A program made the position numbers and the translations under genes. A DNA stretch of 64,000 nucleotides, from positions 37,120,075 through 37,184,074 of the forward strand of contig CM037876.1 in NCBI GenBank assembly GCA_021292165.1. Direction: 5' to 3'. Every line of letters begins with the position of its first letter. The stretch's first letter is position 1. Of this stretch, positions 9,575-21,142 are shown one piece after another. This DNA comes from Shinisaurus crocodilurus. Taxonomy: Eukaryota; Chordata; Lepidosauria; Squamata; Shinisauridae. The notes under the pieces were generated by a model. That model was not told the DNA's origin and searched no databases. It saw nothing but the letters and a program-made list of their open reading frames with translations.

Positions 9575-9974
9575 CTTTATTTATTTATTTTATTTTATTT
9601 ATTATATTTTTGAATCGCCCATCTGGTCAGTCATCCAGCCACTCTGAGTGATGTACAGTGCAATAAAATACAAGAAAAAACAGAGTGTAAAACACAATTA
9701 AAAAACAAAACAAACAAACAAAAAAAACCCAGTACAAAACTTAAAAATCCTAACCCACCCCATATTCCCGCCTGAAAAGCCACGTTTTTAATGCACGGCA
9801 GAAGCTAATCAAGGAAGGGGCATGGCGGAGGTCACTGGGGAGAGTTCCATAAATTGGGGGCTGCCACAGAAAGGGCCCTCCTCCTAGTCTTCACCAGCCT
9901 GGTTTCCCTGGCTGATGGGACAGGGAGAAGGCTGTCCATGGCAGATCTTGTTGAGCAGCCTACTTGATGTTGCT
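9575..9974 (-). mobile_element. L2-like LINE 3' end, type A tail
   Basis: The (TTTA)n tract is followed by the type A tail and the C-terminal coding region (reverse of SLP...REYGVG), closely parallel to 6166-6540. It is truncated about 400 bp from the 3' end. Confidence 0.8.
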
Positions 9975-10729
9975 TTAGTGATTGTAAAGTAAACATTGCA
10001 TTTTTTTTATAGCTGGAATTTAATTTGAACTAAGGGTTAGCCAATACTCTGTTTGTAGTGCCAAGGCTCATACTCCTGCCTGGGAGTATATAAAGTGGTA
10101 GGTAGTGACCCAAGGAAATTGCCCAGGGAGGGGGCTTGGCCAATGGTGCAGCTAGGGCTAGACCTTGAGGCTGAAGTCCAGGGCCTTGCAGCCAAGGCCC
10201 CCCCCCCCCCATGAGCACCTGGAAAGCAGCAGATGATGAGAGGATCAGGGCAGCAGAAGCAAATTCCATTTATACCTGTAGTCATGATGGTACCAAGTGA
10301 GTTTCAAATGCAAGACTGCACATGCTAAGATTATATTTAATCAGGATTGGCGAACACGTTTGTTGTTCTAACATACTAGGAACGTAGAAGCAGTTTTAAA
10401 GCATGGAATGGCATACATGACCATCTAAAGCGCGCGCCCCTGCCCAAGAATATTACGGTCAGGGTCTAAAATACTCAGATGCACCAGGAGGCTTGGCTAC
10501 CTTTCTATTGTTTTCCAAGCAGAGTGACATCTAAGCTTTCATTCCTGTTTTTTCCTCTTCCCCCACTCTCTCACACACTCACACCCCTTCACCCCATTTG
10601 CACACATCCTTACAGTCAGCACATTCCCACACATTCCCCACTGCACACACAGCCCTTACCTCACTCTCATATACAGTCATCATTTTGTTTCTAACTCATG
10701 CACAACCTTCTCCACAATTATTTATTATT
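9975..10729. other. No gene; C-run and CA-rich tract
   Basis: It contains a run of 13 C at 10198-10210 and a CA/CT-rich stretch at 10560-10680 (cacacactcacacccc and similar). Reading frames here are compositional. I recognise no TE family. Confidence 0.4.
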
Positions 10730-10890
10730 ATTTACTCAAAGCATTTTTATCCCCACTCTTCAGTAAAAAGGCTTCCAGAGCAGCTTAGGAGAATCAATAA
10801 TTAGGCAGCACCTCCTGCCCTCAGGCTTACAGTCTAAAAAAGACGCCAGACACAAGGAAAGGCATTGGGAAGGAGGAAGTAAAATGCATG
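10730..10890 (-). mobile_element. LINE 3'-end-derived repeat fragment
   Basis: The phrase ctcaggcttacagtctaaaa followed by gacgccagacacaaggaaa is also present, slightly diverged, at 28310-28360 next to a type B L2 tail. It is a short old fragment. Confidence 0.5.
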
Positions 10891-11006
10891 ATGGTGATGC
10901 TTGATTCAGTTGGCAAGATGGATGGGAATATATCTCTTCTGGAATGAATTGTACTCAGGTTTGCACAACATCTGTTGTCCTTCTGGACTCGTATGTTCTG
11001 TGCTGG

Positions 11007-11009
11007 CCC

Positions 11010-11041
<32 letters not shown>

Positions 11042-11044
11042 TCT
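11007..11044. repeat. (CTTT)n microsatellite
   Basis: About eight tandem TTTC units. The reading frames over it on both strands (KERK or SFLS repeats) are artefacts of the repeat. Confidence 0.9.
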
Positions 11045-11587
11045 TCTACAATTTCTTTTCTCCTGTTGAGTTCAAGCTTAATTTGTTTCTCCTCCCATCT
11101 CTTCAGGGCATGATGTTTCCTCAGATGCCCTTCTGGAGGCAGTTCAGGCAAGGAAGGGCCACCACTGGGAGCTGGATGGTGGCCACTTACCAAGTTGGGT
11201 CTGCTTCTTCTCCCATCCCCTCAGGGCAATATGTTTCTTTAGCAGCCATACACATCAGGCACCCATCCAGCCTTGAGGTTTCCCTGCCCTCAGACCTTCA
11301 TAAACTATCCCTATACAAAATATGCACTTTGGGTGTGCGTAGATATACATAAAAAGAGGAGCTGGCACTGGGGTTTGCTATAGTGGTACCGCTAGGGCTG
11401 CATGTGGGCAGAGGTCTGGGGTACCACAGTCCTGAGGGTGCCCAAATGCCATCTCCCCTCTGGTGCTCTGCACCCCTCAATGGTGCACCCCACACACACT
11501 CACACTGGTGCTCACTTCCTGGTGCGCCACTCACTCTACCCCCCCCCCCCAGTCAGTAGGCCGAGAGGCACATGGAGGATTTTTTAA

Positions 11588-11808
11588 AAATTACATTTAT
11601 ACCCTGCCTTTATTCCTCCAAGGAACCGAAGGTGGCTTATGTGATCCTCCTCCTCCCCATTTTGTCCTCACAACAACCCTGTGAGGTAGGTTAGGCTGAG
11701 AGTCAGTGACTGGCCCAAGGTTACCCAATGAGTTTCATGGCCGAGCGGAGACTAGAACCCAGATCTCCCGAGTCCCAGTCCAACACTCTCACCACTAAGC
11801 CACACTGG
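11588..11808 (-). mobile_element. tRNA-derived SINE, family 1
   Basis: Read on the minus strand, it begins with the A box tggcttagtggtgagag, then the B box ggttctagt. It continues with the body gactttgggccagtcact-like sequence, the ctgtgaggtaggttaggctg segment and a tail gccttggttcc-like end with AT-rich terminus. The same family is at 14317, 21143 and 34449. Confidence 0.85.
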
Positions 11809-12179
11809 AATCAACATGCCAGGTGCAACTGCAGCCTCCTCCACAGCATGGCCGGTTTTAAAAGAGAGAGGTGGTGCTGCTTAATGAGGTGTGTCGGGTG
11901 GGGAGGGGGAGAGACAGGAAGCACTGGGGGAGGGGAAGAGACAGGGGGGTGAGCACCGGCATGTCTGCGTTCAGGGAAGAGCTAAGGGGGAGAGAGAGCG
12001 TGTGTGTGTGCTCGGGCGGGGTGGCTTGGGGGGAAGAGAGATGGGGGGGACAGAAAGTGTGTATGGTGGAGTGGCCAGGAGTGTGTGGGCCCTCAGAGGA
12101 CGTCTTGCCTAGGGCCTTCTCAACCCTGCCACCGGTTTCCTAGCCCTTTGCCCTTCAAATGACACAGTCCTGCTAATAC
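11809..12179. other. G-rich stretch, no gene
   Basis: It is rich in GGGGA and GTGTGT runs (11880-12070). The long plus-strand frames follow from the composition. There is no recognisable domain. Confidence 0.4.
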
Positions 12180-12482
12180 AGTGGGCAGGTTCGCTTGTCA
12201 TGCCAAGCAACTCTGCGAATAAGCCACCATGGGTAGGTTGTTGGCTGAACAACCCACGCTACTCCCAACAGACAATCATCATTGCCAATGGCTTGTTCCC
12301 CCCCACCTTCCCCCTCAGGTGCCTTTGTGGCAGAACTTGTTGCCTCGGTCTCTACATCAGCATCCTTTCTGCAATTGGTCCACTGTGGTTGCCAGTTACT
12401 GAGGGAAACTCCTCCCAGCATCAGATCGCCAAATGGAATTAATTTTCAGAGCCCTTTTGAACACAGGAATGCATTTGCCAGC

Positions 12483-12483
<1 letters not shown>

Positions 12484-12525
<42 letters not shown>
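12484..12525. repeat. (ATT)n microsatellite
   Basis: Fourteen tandem ATT units. Poly-Tyr and poly-Asn frames across it are not genes. Confidence 0.95.
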
Positions 12526-13031
12526 GCTGTTGCACAAGACTGACTCTCCAATATTTAGTCTAGCATACTGATATCCCTCTCTTGTCACTGTCCTAGTCAA
12601 TTTCATCCTCGATTTCAATTTCGGAGCTTGCCTTTTCGAAGGCTGCCTCACTTTATACTGAAGTAAGAGCACCCACTCTCAAAGCACCTTCCCTCTAGCC
12701 GCTTTCGGCTCTCCACTCCCCTTCCTGCTTGCCGCCTCGCTCCGTGCTAGCTGTCACATCTTGATGTTCACAATTTTTAGCAGTATGGGGTGGAAGGAGC
12801 TGAGAGAGGATGGTAGCAGCACAAGCGAGATCGCGAGGAGTGGCCGGGAGTTTTGCTGCTCTGGCTGGGCAGCTCTCTAGCCGTTCCTGGCAACCCACAA
12901 TAAAACTGCCCTGCCAGGTTCGGACGACACAACAAGCCACCATGGGTATCAACAACCCTAAAACAAGCCATGGGTTCTCAGGGTGGCTTGTTCGTGGAAA
13001 AGCAAGCCACCCTGCTGCAGACACACTGCTG

Positions 13032-13097
13032 GGTTTGCATGACATGACAACCCACCATGGCTGATCATCCATGGTGGGTTGTCATGTCATGCAAACC
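13032..13097. repeat. Perfect inverted repeat, 29-bp arms, 8-nt loop
   Basis: The arm ggtttgcatgacatgacaac followed by ccaccatgg (13032-13060) is exactly reverse-complemented at 13069-13097. The loop is ctgatcat. It is part of the fold-back family. Confidence 0.9.
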
Positions 13098-13221
13098 ACG
13101 TCAGTGAGTGCTGACTTCCTTGTCAGCTTTGCCCCTTCTCCATGCTTCTGATAGGATGTCCTCCTTTTCCTTTAATCTGCTTGAGGGAGATGCTGCTTGT
13201 ATGTGGGAGGGACCATCACTT

Positions 13222-13424
13222 TGGGGACCAACCACAGGTCAGTGGTAGAGCAGATGCTTTGCATGCAGATGGGCCTTGGGTTCAATCCTTCACCTCTCCA
13301 CTTAAAAGGCTCAGGTAGCAGGTGATGAGAAAGAAAGACCTCTTCCTGAGACCCTGCATGCCCACTACCAGTCTGAATGGGCTAGCAAGGAGTGGGCAAA
13401 TATCCTGATCTGGTATAAGGCAAC
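13222..13424 (+). mobile_element. tRNA-derived SINE, family 2
   Basis: The A box is ggtcagtggtagagcaga and the B box gggttcaatccttc. It is followed by the body cctgagaccctgcatgccc and the ctggtataaggcaa end. Related copies are at 27885 (plus), 54558 (minus) and 56191 (minus). Confidence 0.8.
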
Positions 13425-14316
13425 CCCCAAACTGCTCTGGGAAGAGGATGCTTTTGTGACGTTGCAGTGGCCAAAGAATCAGCACTCTATGACTGCGTCC
13501 AGCTGGCAGAACCTGCTCCCCCTGAAGCTTGATCCTCAAGACAAGATTGCATGTGTGACGATGATGGCATGTGTAATTTCCAAACACCTGAAAAGCATCT
13601 GCAGTTTGTACATACATCTAGCGACTTGCCTGCTTGCCTGAACAGGTACTGGCAGCTCAGGATTATTAGGCAGATAATAATTAAGATGGTGCCTTTGAGG
13701 TACTTTTTTCAAACACCATATAATCACTACCAACTCCAGGGCACCTTGGGTTCCAGGGGTTGGCAAACTGGTACCTTCAAAATTTGTTAGACTACAACTT
13801 CAAGAAGCCCCAGCCAGCATGTTCAATGATCAGGGAAATTGTAGTCCATAACAACTGGAGGGCACCAGGAGAAGAAGTATTCCACATAAGAAGGTTTGAC
13901 GTGCGGGACAATTTGGATTGCAGTATCTCTTCTCTTGTTTAAGAACATAATTTTGAGTAAGACCACAAAAGACTAGCAGCACCTTGGAGGCTGTAGAAGA
14001 GGACTTACCATCACTGCCACTCCTCAGCATGTCCTCCTTGCTGCTGCAAGCCTCCTTTGGAGCAGGGGTGAGGGAACCGGCTGTGAACCACCAAGCCTGG
14101 TGAGAAAACGCCATCCCCAAGACCGTGAGCACATATGGCAATTTGAGAAACTGTCCTGGGCACCCCCACAAAATGTCTGCCAGGGTAGGCATGGCAAAGA
14201 CCAAATAACCTGCCCCAAAGTCTGAGTACAAGGAAGAGGTGGGATCTGAGCTCCAACACACTAAACAACAACTTCAAACCCAGTTTTCAGCACCAACAGA
14301 AACCTATTTCACAGCA
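13425..14316. other. No gene; one decayed hAT-like MITE
   Basis: Positions 13748-13862 resemble the hAT MITE core: actacaacttcaagaagccc, then cagccagcatgttcaatgat and aattgtagtccat. I see no support for genes in the rest. Confidence 0.4.
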
Positions 14317-14550
14317 CAGTGTGCGGCAGTGGTTAGCGTTTTGGACTGGGACTCCGGAGATCCACGTTGTAGTCCCCACTCAACCACAGAGCTCACTGGG
14401 TGACTTTGGGCCAGTCACCGACTCTCAGCCTAACGCGGTTGTTGTGAGGACAAAATGGGGGGTGAGGAGGAGGAGGGTTATGTAAGCTGCCTTGGGTTCC
14501 TTCTAAAGAGGAAAAAAGGCGGGATATAAATGTAATAATATTTTTTTTAA
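14317..14550 (+). mobile_element. tRNA-derived SINE, family 1
   Basis: The A box is ggcagtggttagcg and the B-box region acgttgtagtcccc is diverged. The body ctgggtgactttgggccag and the terminus gctgccttgggttcc then gatataaatgtaataata match the copies at 21143 and 34449. Confidence 0.85.
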
Positions 14551-15380
14551 ATCCCAGTTGCTGGTAAGAAAATGTATTAAAATAACAAAGTGGGAGGGGT
14601 AGGGCACCTTGGCGGGCACCAAGAAAGGTGTTTGGGGTGCATTGGTGCTCACGGGCACCATTTTGCCTACCTCTGCCCAAGATCTTTGAACTGGATTCAA
14701 GCCAGGCTGCTGTGGCTCTTAGGAATGCAGCCAGACTAGCACCGGCACTGCAAGCTGGGTTATTTTTTTAAAAAAAATTAATCTATTTAATTTTGCTTTT
14801 GCTTTGTATGTATTATGTATTAACTTTAGATTAAATTAGACTTGAATTAGGGTCATTTCCCCCCCAGCCCCCTTGCTGGTTTCACTATTTAGTCCAGTGG
14901 TAGGCAACCAGGTGTCCTTTGGATGTTTCAGACTACAAGTCCCAGAAGCCGACAATAGCAGACAACATGGCATATGGTCAGGGATCTGGGGAGTAGTTTT
15001 AACCAAATTTTATTTATGATTGTAAATTGCCTCAAGTGCCATTTTTCTTGGTAGAAAGGGGGTACAAATAAAATAAAATAAAATAAAATAAATGCTTTAA
15101 GATCTTTGGTCATTAAGTTTTTTTCTGGGGAGATTTGGAGTCTTTTCATGGAATTGGCAAGACCCTGTGAGAACAAAGCCTGGCTTTTGAAACTAGATTG
15201 AAATGGGCATTTAGAAGTTGGCGTGGGGTGGTGGTGGTAAGATTTAACATGAACAAAATCAGCCAGATAGGTAGGATTGATAGAGACTGCCTAGAACTGT
15301 TTAAAACCAAGTAGGAAGTTGGAATGGCTTTAAGAATTAACAATATTCTCACAAGCACTGTGACAGATATCCATCTAGGA
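14551..15380. other. No gene; diverged MITE and LINE-tail pieces
   Basis: A decayed hAT-like MITE core is at 14890-14990 (agactacaagtcccagaagc). A SINE/LINE 3' tail with (AAAAT)n is at 15012-15093. I see nothing coding. Confidence 0.4.
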
Positions 15381-15515
15381 CAGTGTTCTCCAACCTTGGG
15401 TCCCCAGATGTTTTTGGCCTACAACTCCCAGCATGCCCCAGCAAACTATGCTGGCTGGGGCATGCTGGGAGTTGTAGGCCAAAAACATCTGGGGACCCAA
15501 GGTTGGAGAACACTG
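15381..15515. mobile_element. Hairpin hAT MITE with 62-bp perfect arms
   Basis: The arms 15381-15442 and 15454-15515 are exact reverse complements around an 11-nt loop (aaactatgctg). The ends are CAGTGTTCTC...GAGAACACTG. The flanks atctagga (15373-15380) and gtctagga (15516-15523) are a 7/8 target duplication with a central CTAG, typical of hAT elements. Each arm has a ctacaactcccagcatgc core. It has no coding capacity. Confidence 0.9.
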
Positions 15516-15697
15516 GTCTAGGAAATGACAACTGTGGGAGCTATACATTACTGAAGGAGACACTCTCATTAGAGTCTCTAACACTAGTAACCTCAAATTA
15601 AAGAATATGTACACAATTAAAGTGTGGTAGGCACCTCCCAAAACAATGCAACCTACTTGAGCAGGTGCCTTTGAACTTGATTAAGCAAACAACACAG

Positions 15698-16023
15698 TGG
15701 CTGGGTTCAGACAACATGTTAACCCACACGCAATGGTAGAGGGTGGGATGTTGTTGAACTGTGAGTTGTTGATGAAATGTGGGTTATCATGTTGTCTGAA
15801 TCCAGCTACACTAACAAGCCATGGTGTGTTAACCATGAGCAACCCATGAAGAGAACCCATGGGTTGTGAACTATGGGTTGTTCACCATGGTTTATCATCT
15901 TGACTGGGTTCAGCCAACATGATAACCCACATTTCAGCAACATCCCACAGTTCAACAACAACCCACACTCAGCCCATACCCAACCCCTTGAGTGTGGGTT
16001 ATCATGTTGTATGAACCCAGTCA
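15698..16023. mobile_element. Fold-back element, palindrome of palindromes
   Basis: The ends are tgggttcagacaacatg...catgttgtatgaaccca. Left unit 15698-15812 is itself an inverted repeat, and right unit 15903-16023 is its reverse complement. Between them lies a third inverted repeat built on aacaagccatggt and caccatggttt. The copy at 27154-27471 has the same three-part structure. It is probably a non-autonomous DNA transposon. I could not find a target duplication. Confidence 0.75.
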
Positions 16024-17139
16024 ATCCTATCCATGTTTAATCAGAAGTCAGTCCTGCTGTGTTCAGTGGAGCTCGCTCCCAGATAAATGTATGCAGGATT
16101 GCAGTCTTATGCCCTCTGATCTGAAGGGACAAATCTGTGTTCATTCACAAGGCATGGGTCGTTTATCTAAACAGCATCACTGCAGTGGTTTCCAGTCCAA
16201 CTGGAACTATTAAGAGGAGCTGTTCATGGGAGCAGACTTGCAAAAAGCCCAGATTTGTAACTTTTTACAGTGATGGCCTTCCCGTACATTCTGGACTAGT
16301 GCTAAACCTATTCTTATGATTAGTCATTGCACCCGAGTTTAGCCATCTGTTTAGTGACATGCAAAAGCAATGTAGATCTTTTTCAGGAAACAATGTGGAA
16401 TTAAAGTTAAGGAGGGAGCAATCCTATGGCCGCTAGAGATTGCCTGAGGGGATGTAGGATACTGTGGATTCCCCCCTCCCCGAGGTTGGAGGCAGCACTC
16501 CATCCTCAGAAGGGGGATTTGGAGATCCGCCCACACCCTCTTGCGGCTGGCATGGAAAGAACTGCACCAGTTGCCCTCCGAGGTCAGAAAGTCGACTTTG
16601 GAGAGGGAGGAAAGGGGATGTTCCAGTGGGCAGGGAGGGGGGGAGACCAGATGGGCCAGGATACAAGATACCCCGAGCCTCCTCCAGCCCAGCCTCCTTC
16701 CCTCCCCCTCCAAAATGCCCTTGCTAGTGAAATATGCAGGACAGGAGGACAGGGGTGGGGGCGAAGATCACCTCCACCACTCCTCCCACCCTCCATTGGA
16801 TGATTGGAAGCTGGGGCTGATGGGTGTTGGAGTCCACCCATGGATACTTGATCTTGATTTGGAGGAAAACCAGTCTCCCCTCCACTGTACAGGCTTCATA
16901 TATCTTTGCATCAGAGGGAGAGGAGGTAGCAGTCAGCTGGAGCTGTGCCTGGATACAGCTCTGCTCAGCACCCCTCCCTCTCGCTACCAACTGTTGCTGC
17001 TGAGGCCGTCAGAGGGAGAGGAAGAGGAAGCAGCAGCCCTTCCACTGTGCCCATGACCTGCTGAACTTTGCAACTAAGAACCGAGTGCCTGCATTTGCTT
17101 TTTTTCTCCTCCTTCCCAATCCCTGTTCCTTTTGTGTCA
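16024..17139. other. No gene; old repeats and GC-rich stretch
   Basis: Positions 16024-16112 resemble the diverged repeat with aatcctatnnatgttta and gtcctgctg. Positions 16415-17060 are GC-rich and begin with gcaatcctatggccgctaga, whose reverse form closes another repeat near 39575-39593. Frames across it (Pro/Gly-rich, on both strands) follow from base composition. Confidence 0.4.
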
Positions 17140-17255
17140 TATCTTTTAGATGATAAGCTTGTGGGCAGGGACTGCTTTATTTCTTATAGTTGTAAGCCAC
17201 CTTGGGAACCTTTTTGGCTAAAGGGCAGAATAAAAATGCTATCAATTAATCAATC
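17140..17255 (+). mobile_element. LINE/SINE 3'-tail fragment
   Basis: It reads ttagatgataagcttgtggg, cagggactg, then taagccaccttgggaacctt and ggcagaataaaaatgctatc. This is the same tail type as 46835-46877 plus 48933-49003. Confidence 0.6.
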
Positions 17256-17914
17256 CTGGAGTTTCCTGGCTTCCCAATGTTTTTAACTATGACCCGAATT
17301 CCCAAAGATGGCAACATTCCTTATTACCACAAGCTCCAATGTCAGATAGAGCATACAAAGACTTAGGCAGATGTATGTATCCAAGACTACACTTGTTTGT
17401 AACGCTACAGGGTTTTAATGTTTACACAGTGCCTAGTGATCTTGATACTTAAAAACCTCAGCTACCCTGTTATTGGTGCTCAATGCTCATTCCATTTTAG
17501 TTAGGAACTACACCTTCCTGTGTTACTTCCTGTTTGTGCCTTATAATCTTGTCAGGGTTTCATCTTCAGAGGATGTAACTCTTGAAGGCTGAGTATATGT
17601 TCTCTGCTCCTTTAGCTTACTCACTATCTGGTTCTCTTTGAGTTCTATTCTTAACCGCCAGTTTGGGGAGGCTTGTGACTCTTATGTCAGTGGAGCTCTT
17701 TATCCATTACAGGTTTTATTCTGAGCCTTATAGGAGCTATCTATGGTTCTGAACTCCATCCCCCAAATAGGTTCACTATTTGGATCACCCCAAATAGGTT
17801 CACTACCATAGAGCACCATGGATAGTTCCTCAGTCTGCAGTCACTGATCGTGCAAAGGACTGTGGTTTAGGCTACATTGTAGTCCATTACTTCTGTTTGT
17901 CCAGCTAAAATGAA
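17256..17914. other. No gene seen
   Basis: This is mixed-composition sequence with a short direct duplication, ccccaaataggttcacta, near 17760-17810. I see no domain or repeat family. Confidence 0.4.
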
Positions 17915-18292
17915 TAGTGTTCCATTTGTACAGTCTGAGGACGTGGACCGGATCCTCGGAGAGGTGTCACTCACCTACCACATGTGTGCTGAGCCTTTCC
18001 TGGTTTATTTATTTATTTTATTTATTTATTATATTTATACCCCACCTTTTTTTCCTGAAAGGAACCCAAAAGCAGCTGGGACAGGGGACTCGGCCAAGTG
18101 TAATGGTAGCGGTAAGTGCCTTTTTATGGCAAGGTGTCATTCCATATTGCCTAAAGGAAGCAGTGGTAAGACCCCTGCCAAAAAGAAGCCCTCTCTGAAC
18201 CCTGCCATGTGGGATAATTTCCGTCCGATCATCAATATTCCATTCTTGGGCAAGGTGCTGGAGCATGTGGTGACCTCTTCATCCCAGGAGTT
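17915..18292 (+). pseudogene. L2-like RT fragment with a tail fragment inserted
   Basis: The coding remnant reads SEDVDRILGEV, then EGVIPYCLKEAVVRPLPK and DNFRPIINIPFLGKVLEHVV. These correspond to residues 95-190 of the L2 RT at 6312-8144. A TTTA-rich SINE/LINE 3' end (minus orientation) interrupts it at about 18003-18085. It is old and broken. Confidence 0.75.
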
Positions 18293-20013
18293 TCCTTGAC
18301 TGCCACAATTATTCCTTGATGGTTTACATTCATCACTCCCCAAAACCTCCCAATCTTTTTAGTTGTCTTTCTCCTGCAGTACTGCCGATCATTCTAAGGC
18401 CACACAGCATCTGTTCCTTGGGCTTCCATTTCGCTAACCCTTCCTGTTCTACTACTTCATACCTCCAAATATTCCTTCATTTTCTCTTTGCATGTTTACA
18501 TAGAAGTCCCATTTTGTTCAATGGGTCTTACTTCCAAGAAGACTTGTAGTTAGAAGAATGATCACACCATGTAAGCACCCCACAGGACTGGCTCTCTGGA
18601 TCCCCTGCTTCTCTGAAGCCACATCCTCTCTTTGAGAGTCCTCATCCATTATTCTGGGTACTGTTCCCCACATTCCTCTTAGGAGCAACAGAACGGAGGT
18701 GCTGAGGTCATGTGTCAACTCTAAATAAGATGGGTGTTATCTTTCCAATGCTATGTTTCTCACATCTAAAGGACAGGATGTGTCCTTGTCATATAAAAGT
18801 AATATGGGGCTTTCCATTCCACCCTATTTCACTGAATCCAGTCGTGATGGTAATGAAGAAGCGGGCCACTTCTCCATCTAATCTCCTTCAATGTCATCTA
18901 GTGTCAGGGTCTCTTATTTTTCTCCCTGGCACACAAGTTTGAGCTAATCTGTTTTGCCTGTCCCGCATCCTGCACCATTCCCAAAATCTGCACATCCTTC
19001 CCGCATCAGTATTTCCAATATCCATTTCCCCCTCCACCTTTAGAATCTACTGCTAATAGGGATGGACACATCTGTTGATTTTGGTTTTGTTCAGTTTCTC
19101 ATTTTTCCAACTGTAACTTTGTTCCATCCTGTTTCTGCATCAGTTTGTGTATTTTATTTTTAAAAGTCGTCATGAAAATGTGTATGCATTTTGTGCACAT
19201 TTCTAAGATACGTGTTTTTGTATGCAATTTTGCAGAATAAAATGTGTTTTTGCAAGCTATTTTCCCTAATATAATGTGTTTTTGCATGTTATTTTTCACT
19301 AATATACAGACTTTTGTGCATACTTTCTGCTTCTGCTTCTCTGTCCATGTAGCATCTTATCCTCCACAAGTATGAAATGTGTTCAATATCAATACATTGC
19401 TAAAATCAACAGTGAGTTGACTGTCCCTGCCTGGAGGGGAAATAACGGAAAGAGGGCTGAAAAAAAACATGAGAACTAAGCATTTTTGCCATTGTTCTCT
19501 TGGTTTATAAGTTGTTCTAATTTTAGAGAAAGTGATGAATAGGAGGCAAAAAGCTGTTCCTCCATTTCAAGGCACCTGCTTTGCACTTGGCAGCAGCAGC
19601 ACTGAAGCATGGAGTCATTCACTCTCTTGCACCATCTGGAAGCTGAGCTGACTGTAGAGAAACTGAGAGGAAAGTCTGGTCAGGACAGGTAGTGCTTTCT
19701 GCATTTCCAATGACATCCTACAACTTCGTGCTCAAGAGAAGGAGTGAGGAAGAGCAAACTGAGAGCAAATATTTTAAAATAAAAATATTTAAAAGGTTGT
19801 GCGGTAAAGCGGAAGGCACGCAATGCACCTGCTTGTGCACCACAACCCACTGGTTTACATGCGAACAGGGCCATTATCAGCCAGCTAGGCCAAAGGCCTG
19901 CTGAAACAGCAGTCTTGAAGTGGTATTTAAACACCATTAAGCAGGAACCCAAGTTGATCTTGAAAACAGGGAGCTCCACATCCTGAGCGCCACCATGGGG
20001 AATGCTCCCCCTA
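18293..20013. other. No gene; degenerate atgtgtttttgca repeats
   Basis: At 19130-19320 the phrases atgtgtatgcattttgtgca, gtgtttttgtatgcaatttt and atgtgtttttgcatg recur with a roughly 30-40-bp period. This suggests an old tandem or TE-internal repeat. The rest is unassigned. Confidence 0.4.
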
Positions 20014-20014
20014 G

Positions 20015-20433
20015 GGTAGCCATGTGTCCTAATTTACAGGACAGTTCTCTGCTATGCTAAGTCCTCTGCTTGAATTTTGAACATGCCCTCTATTTGAAGG
20101 GCTGTTCAATCTAAGTCCAGTTTAAAGATTATGAACCCCAAGAAGGGAGAGCGTTGGCCTTGAAGCTACCCGTCAACACGTAATACGCAGTTAACCTGGT
20201 CACAGTCTTCCCCAGTATGGTGAGAGATGTATTATATTTCTATTTAAATTAGGGTAATTATTTCTGAATCTGCCTCTGTATATATAAATTTGTATGTGCT
20301 TTCCGCCCCAGATCTGCGCCGTCTTTTTGGTGATAGGCATTTTTTTAAAAAAGAAATATCTATGTCTATTTTTGTCTCCCTCTTTTTTCTGATGATGTAT
20401 TTCCTCCTTCTTAGCAATGTGTAAGTGGCCACC
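20015..20433. mobile_element. GGGTGGCCA-terminated DNA transposon, diverged
   Basis: The left end is gggtagccatgtgtcct and the right end gtggccaccc, forming an inverted pair. The left end is preceded by TA, but the right flank is TG. The internal text (gtcctctgcttgaatttt, ccctctatttgaagggctgt) matches the element at 55318-55734. Confidence 0.65.
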
Positions 20434-20489
20434 CTGCTTACTTTCCGTGCAGACCCATTAATATTAGTGCAACTTTTCATATTATTATT

Positions 20490-20880
20490 TATATGCCGCA
20501 TTCTGCACCAGCTGCATAAAGCTGACTTATATGCCTTGGATAAAGTGCATTACAATAGTCCAGCCTGGCCATCACTAGTGCATGGATAACTGATGTAAGG
20601 TCTGTCCTCTCTACATCGGGCTGCAGCAGGTATACAGCCTATGCTGATAAAAAGCACGCATAGCTACTGTCGCCGGCGCCAACTGAGCATCCCTAATTAG
20701 CAGTCCAGGAAAACTCCCAGACTCTGTACTTGGTTCTTCAGGGGGAGTGCAACCCCTCCTAAAACCAGTTGTAAACCTCCATCCAGATAGTCTGTTTCCT
20801 TCCTGACAGCATCTCTGTCTTGTCTCAATTAAGCCTCAGCTTGTTCCCTGTCATCCACCCCAAAAACACCTCTAGGCAAT
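20490..20880 (-). pseudogene. Old L2/L3-like RT fragment, piece 1
   Basis: The minus strand matches the RT C-terminal half in diverged form (gcaccagctgcataaagctg near 20500, gcattacaatagtccagcct, agcctcagcttgttccctgt near 20835). It continues at 21569-21840 after a nest of younger elements. Confidence 0.6.
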
Positions 20881-21142
20881 GGGCCGGTTCTCATGATCAA
20901 GCAGCCCACTGTGGCTTATTTAAGCTATGGTGGTCTGTGGCACAGCCGGGTGGCCATTTTGAATATTCAAGCCGCAACCGCAGCTTGTCGTGTCATCCAA
21001 ACCCAACAAGGGTGGGTTGTTGGCATGGTTAACAAACCACCCACAACCCTAAAACAGCCCATGGGTTAACCACGGCAACAACCCACCCTCACTGGGTTTT
21101 TAATTTTAATTTTCCTTTCGGAAAGGCAAAGGTGTTTTTTTA

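Larger units (their letters stand above)
12180..13100. mobile_element. Fold-back element family with aacccaccatgg modules
   Basis: Several modules of the type acaagccaccatggg and tgacaacccaccatgg occur in both orientations. These include 12185-12260, 12905-13000 and a strong hairpin at 13032-13097. The same modules build the fold-back elements at 15698, 20883, 27154 and 54345. Outer limits are uncertain. An (ATT)n tract lies inside. It is probably a non-autonomous DNA transposon; the superfamily is unknown. Confidence 0.45.

Noticed and set aside
10906..11193. Lys/Glu-rich protein on the minus strand
   Set aside because: The charged repeat is the (CTTT)n microsatellite read in reverse.
12439..12672. 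Poly-Asn protein frames (also 33561-33782)
   Set aside because: They are translations of (ATT)n tracts.
16541..17056. 171-codon plus-strand frame
   Set aside because: GC-rich, with overlapping frames on both strands and no recognisable domain; probably part of an old interspersed repeat.
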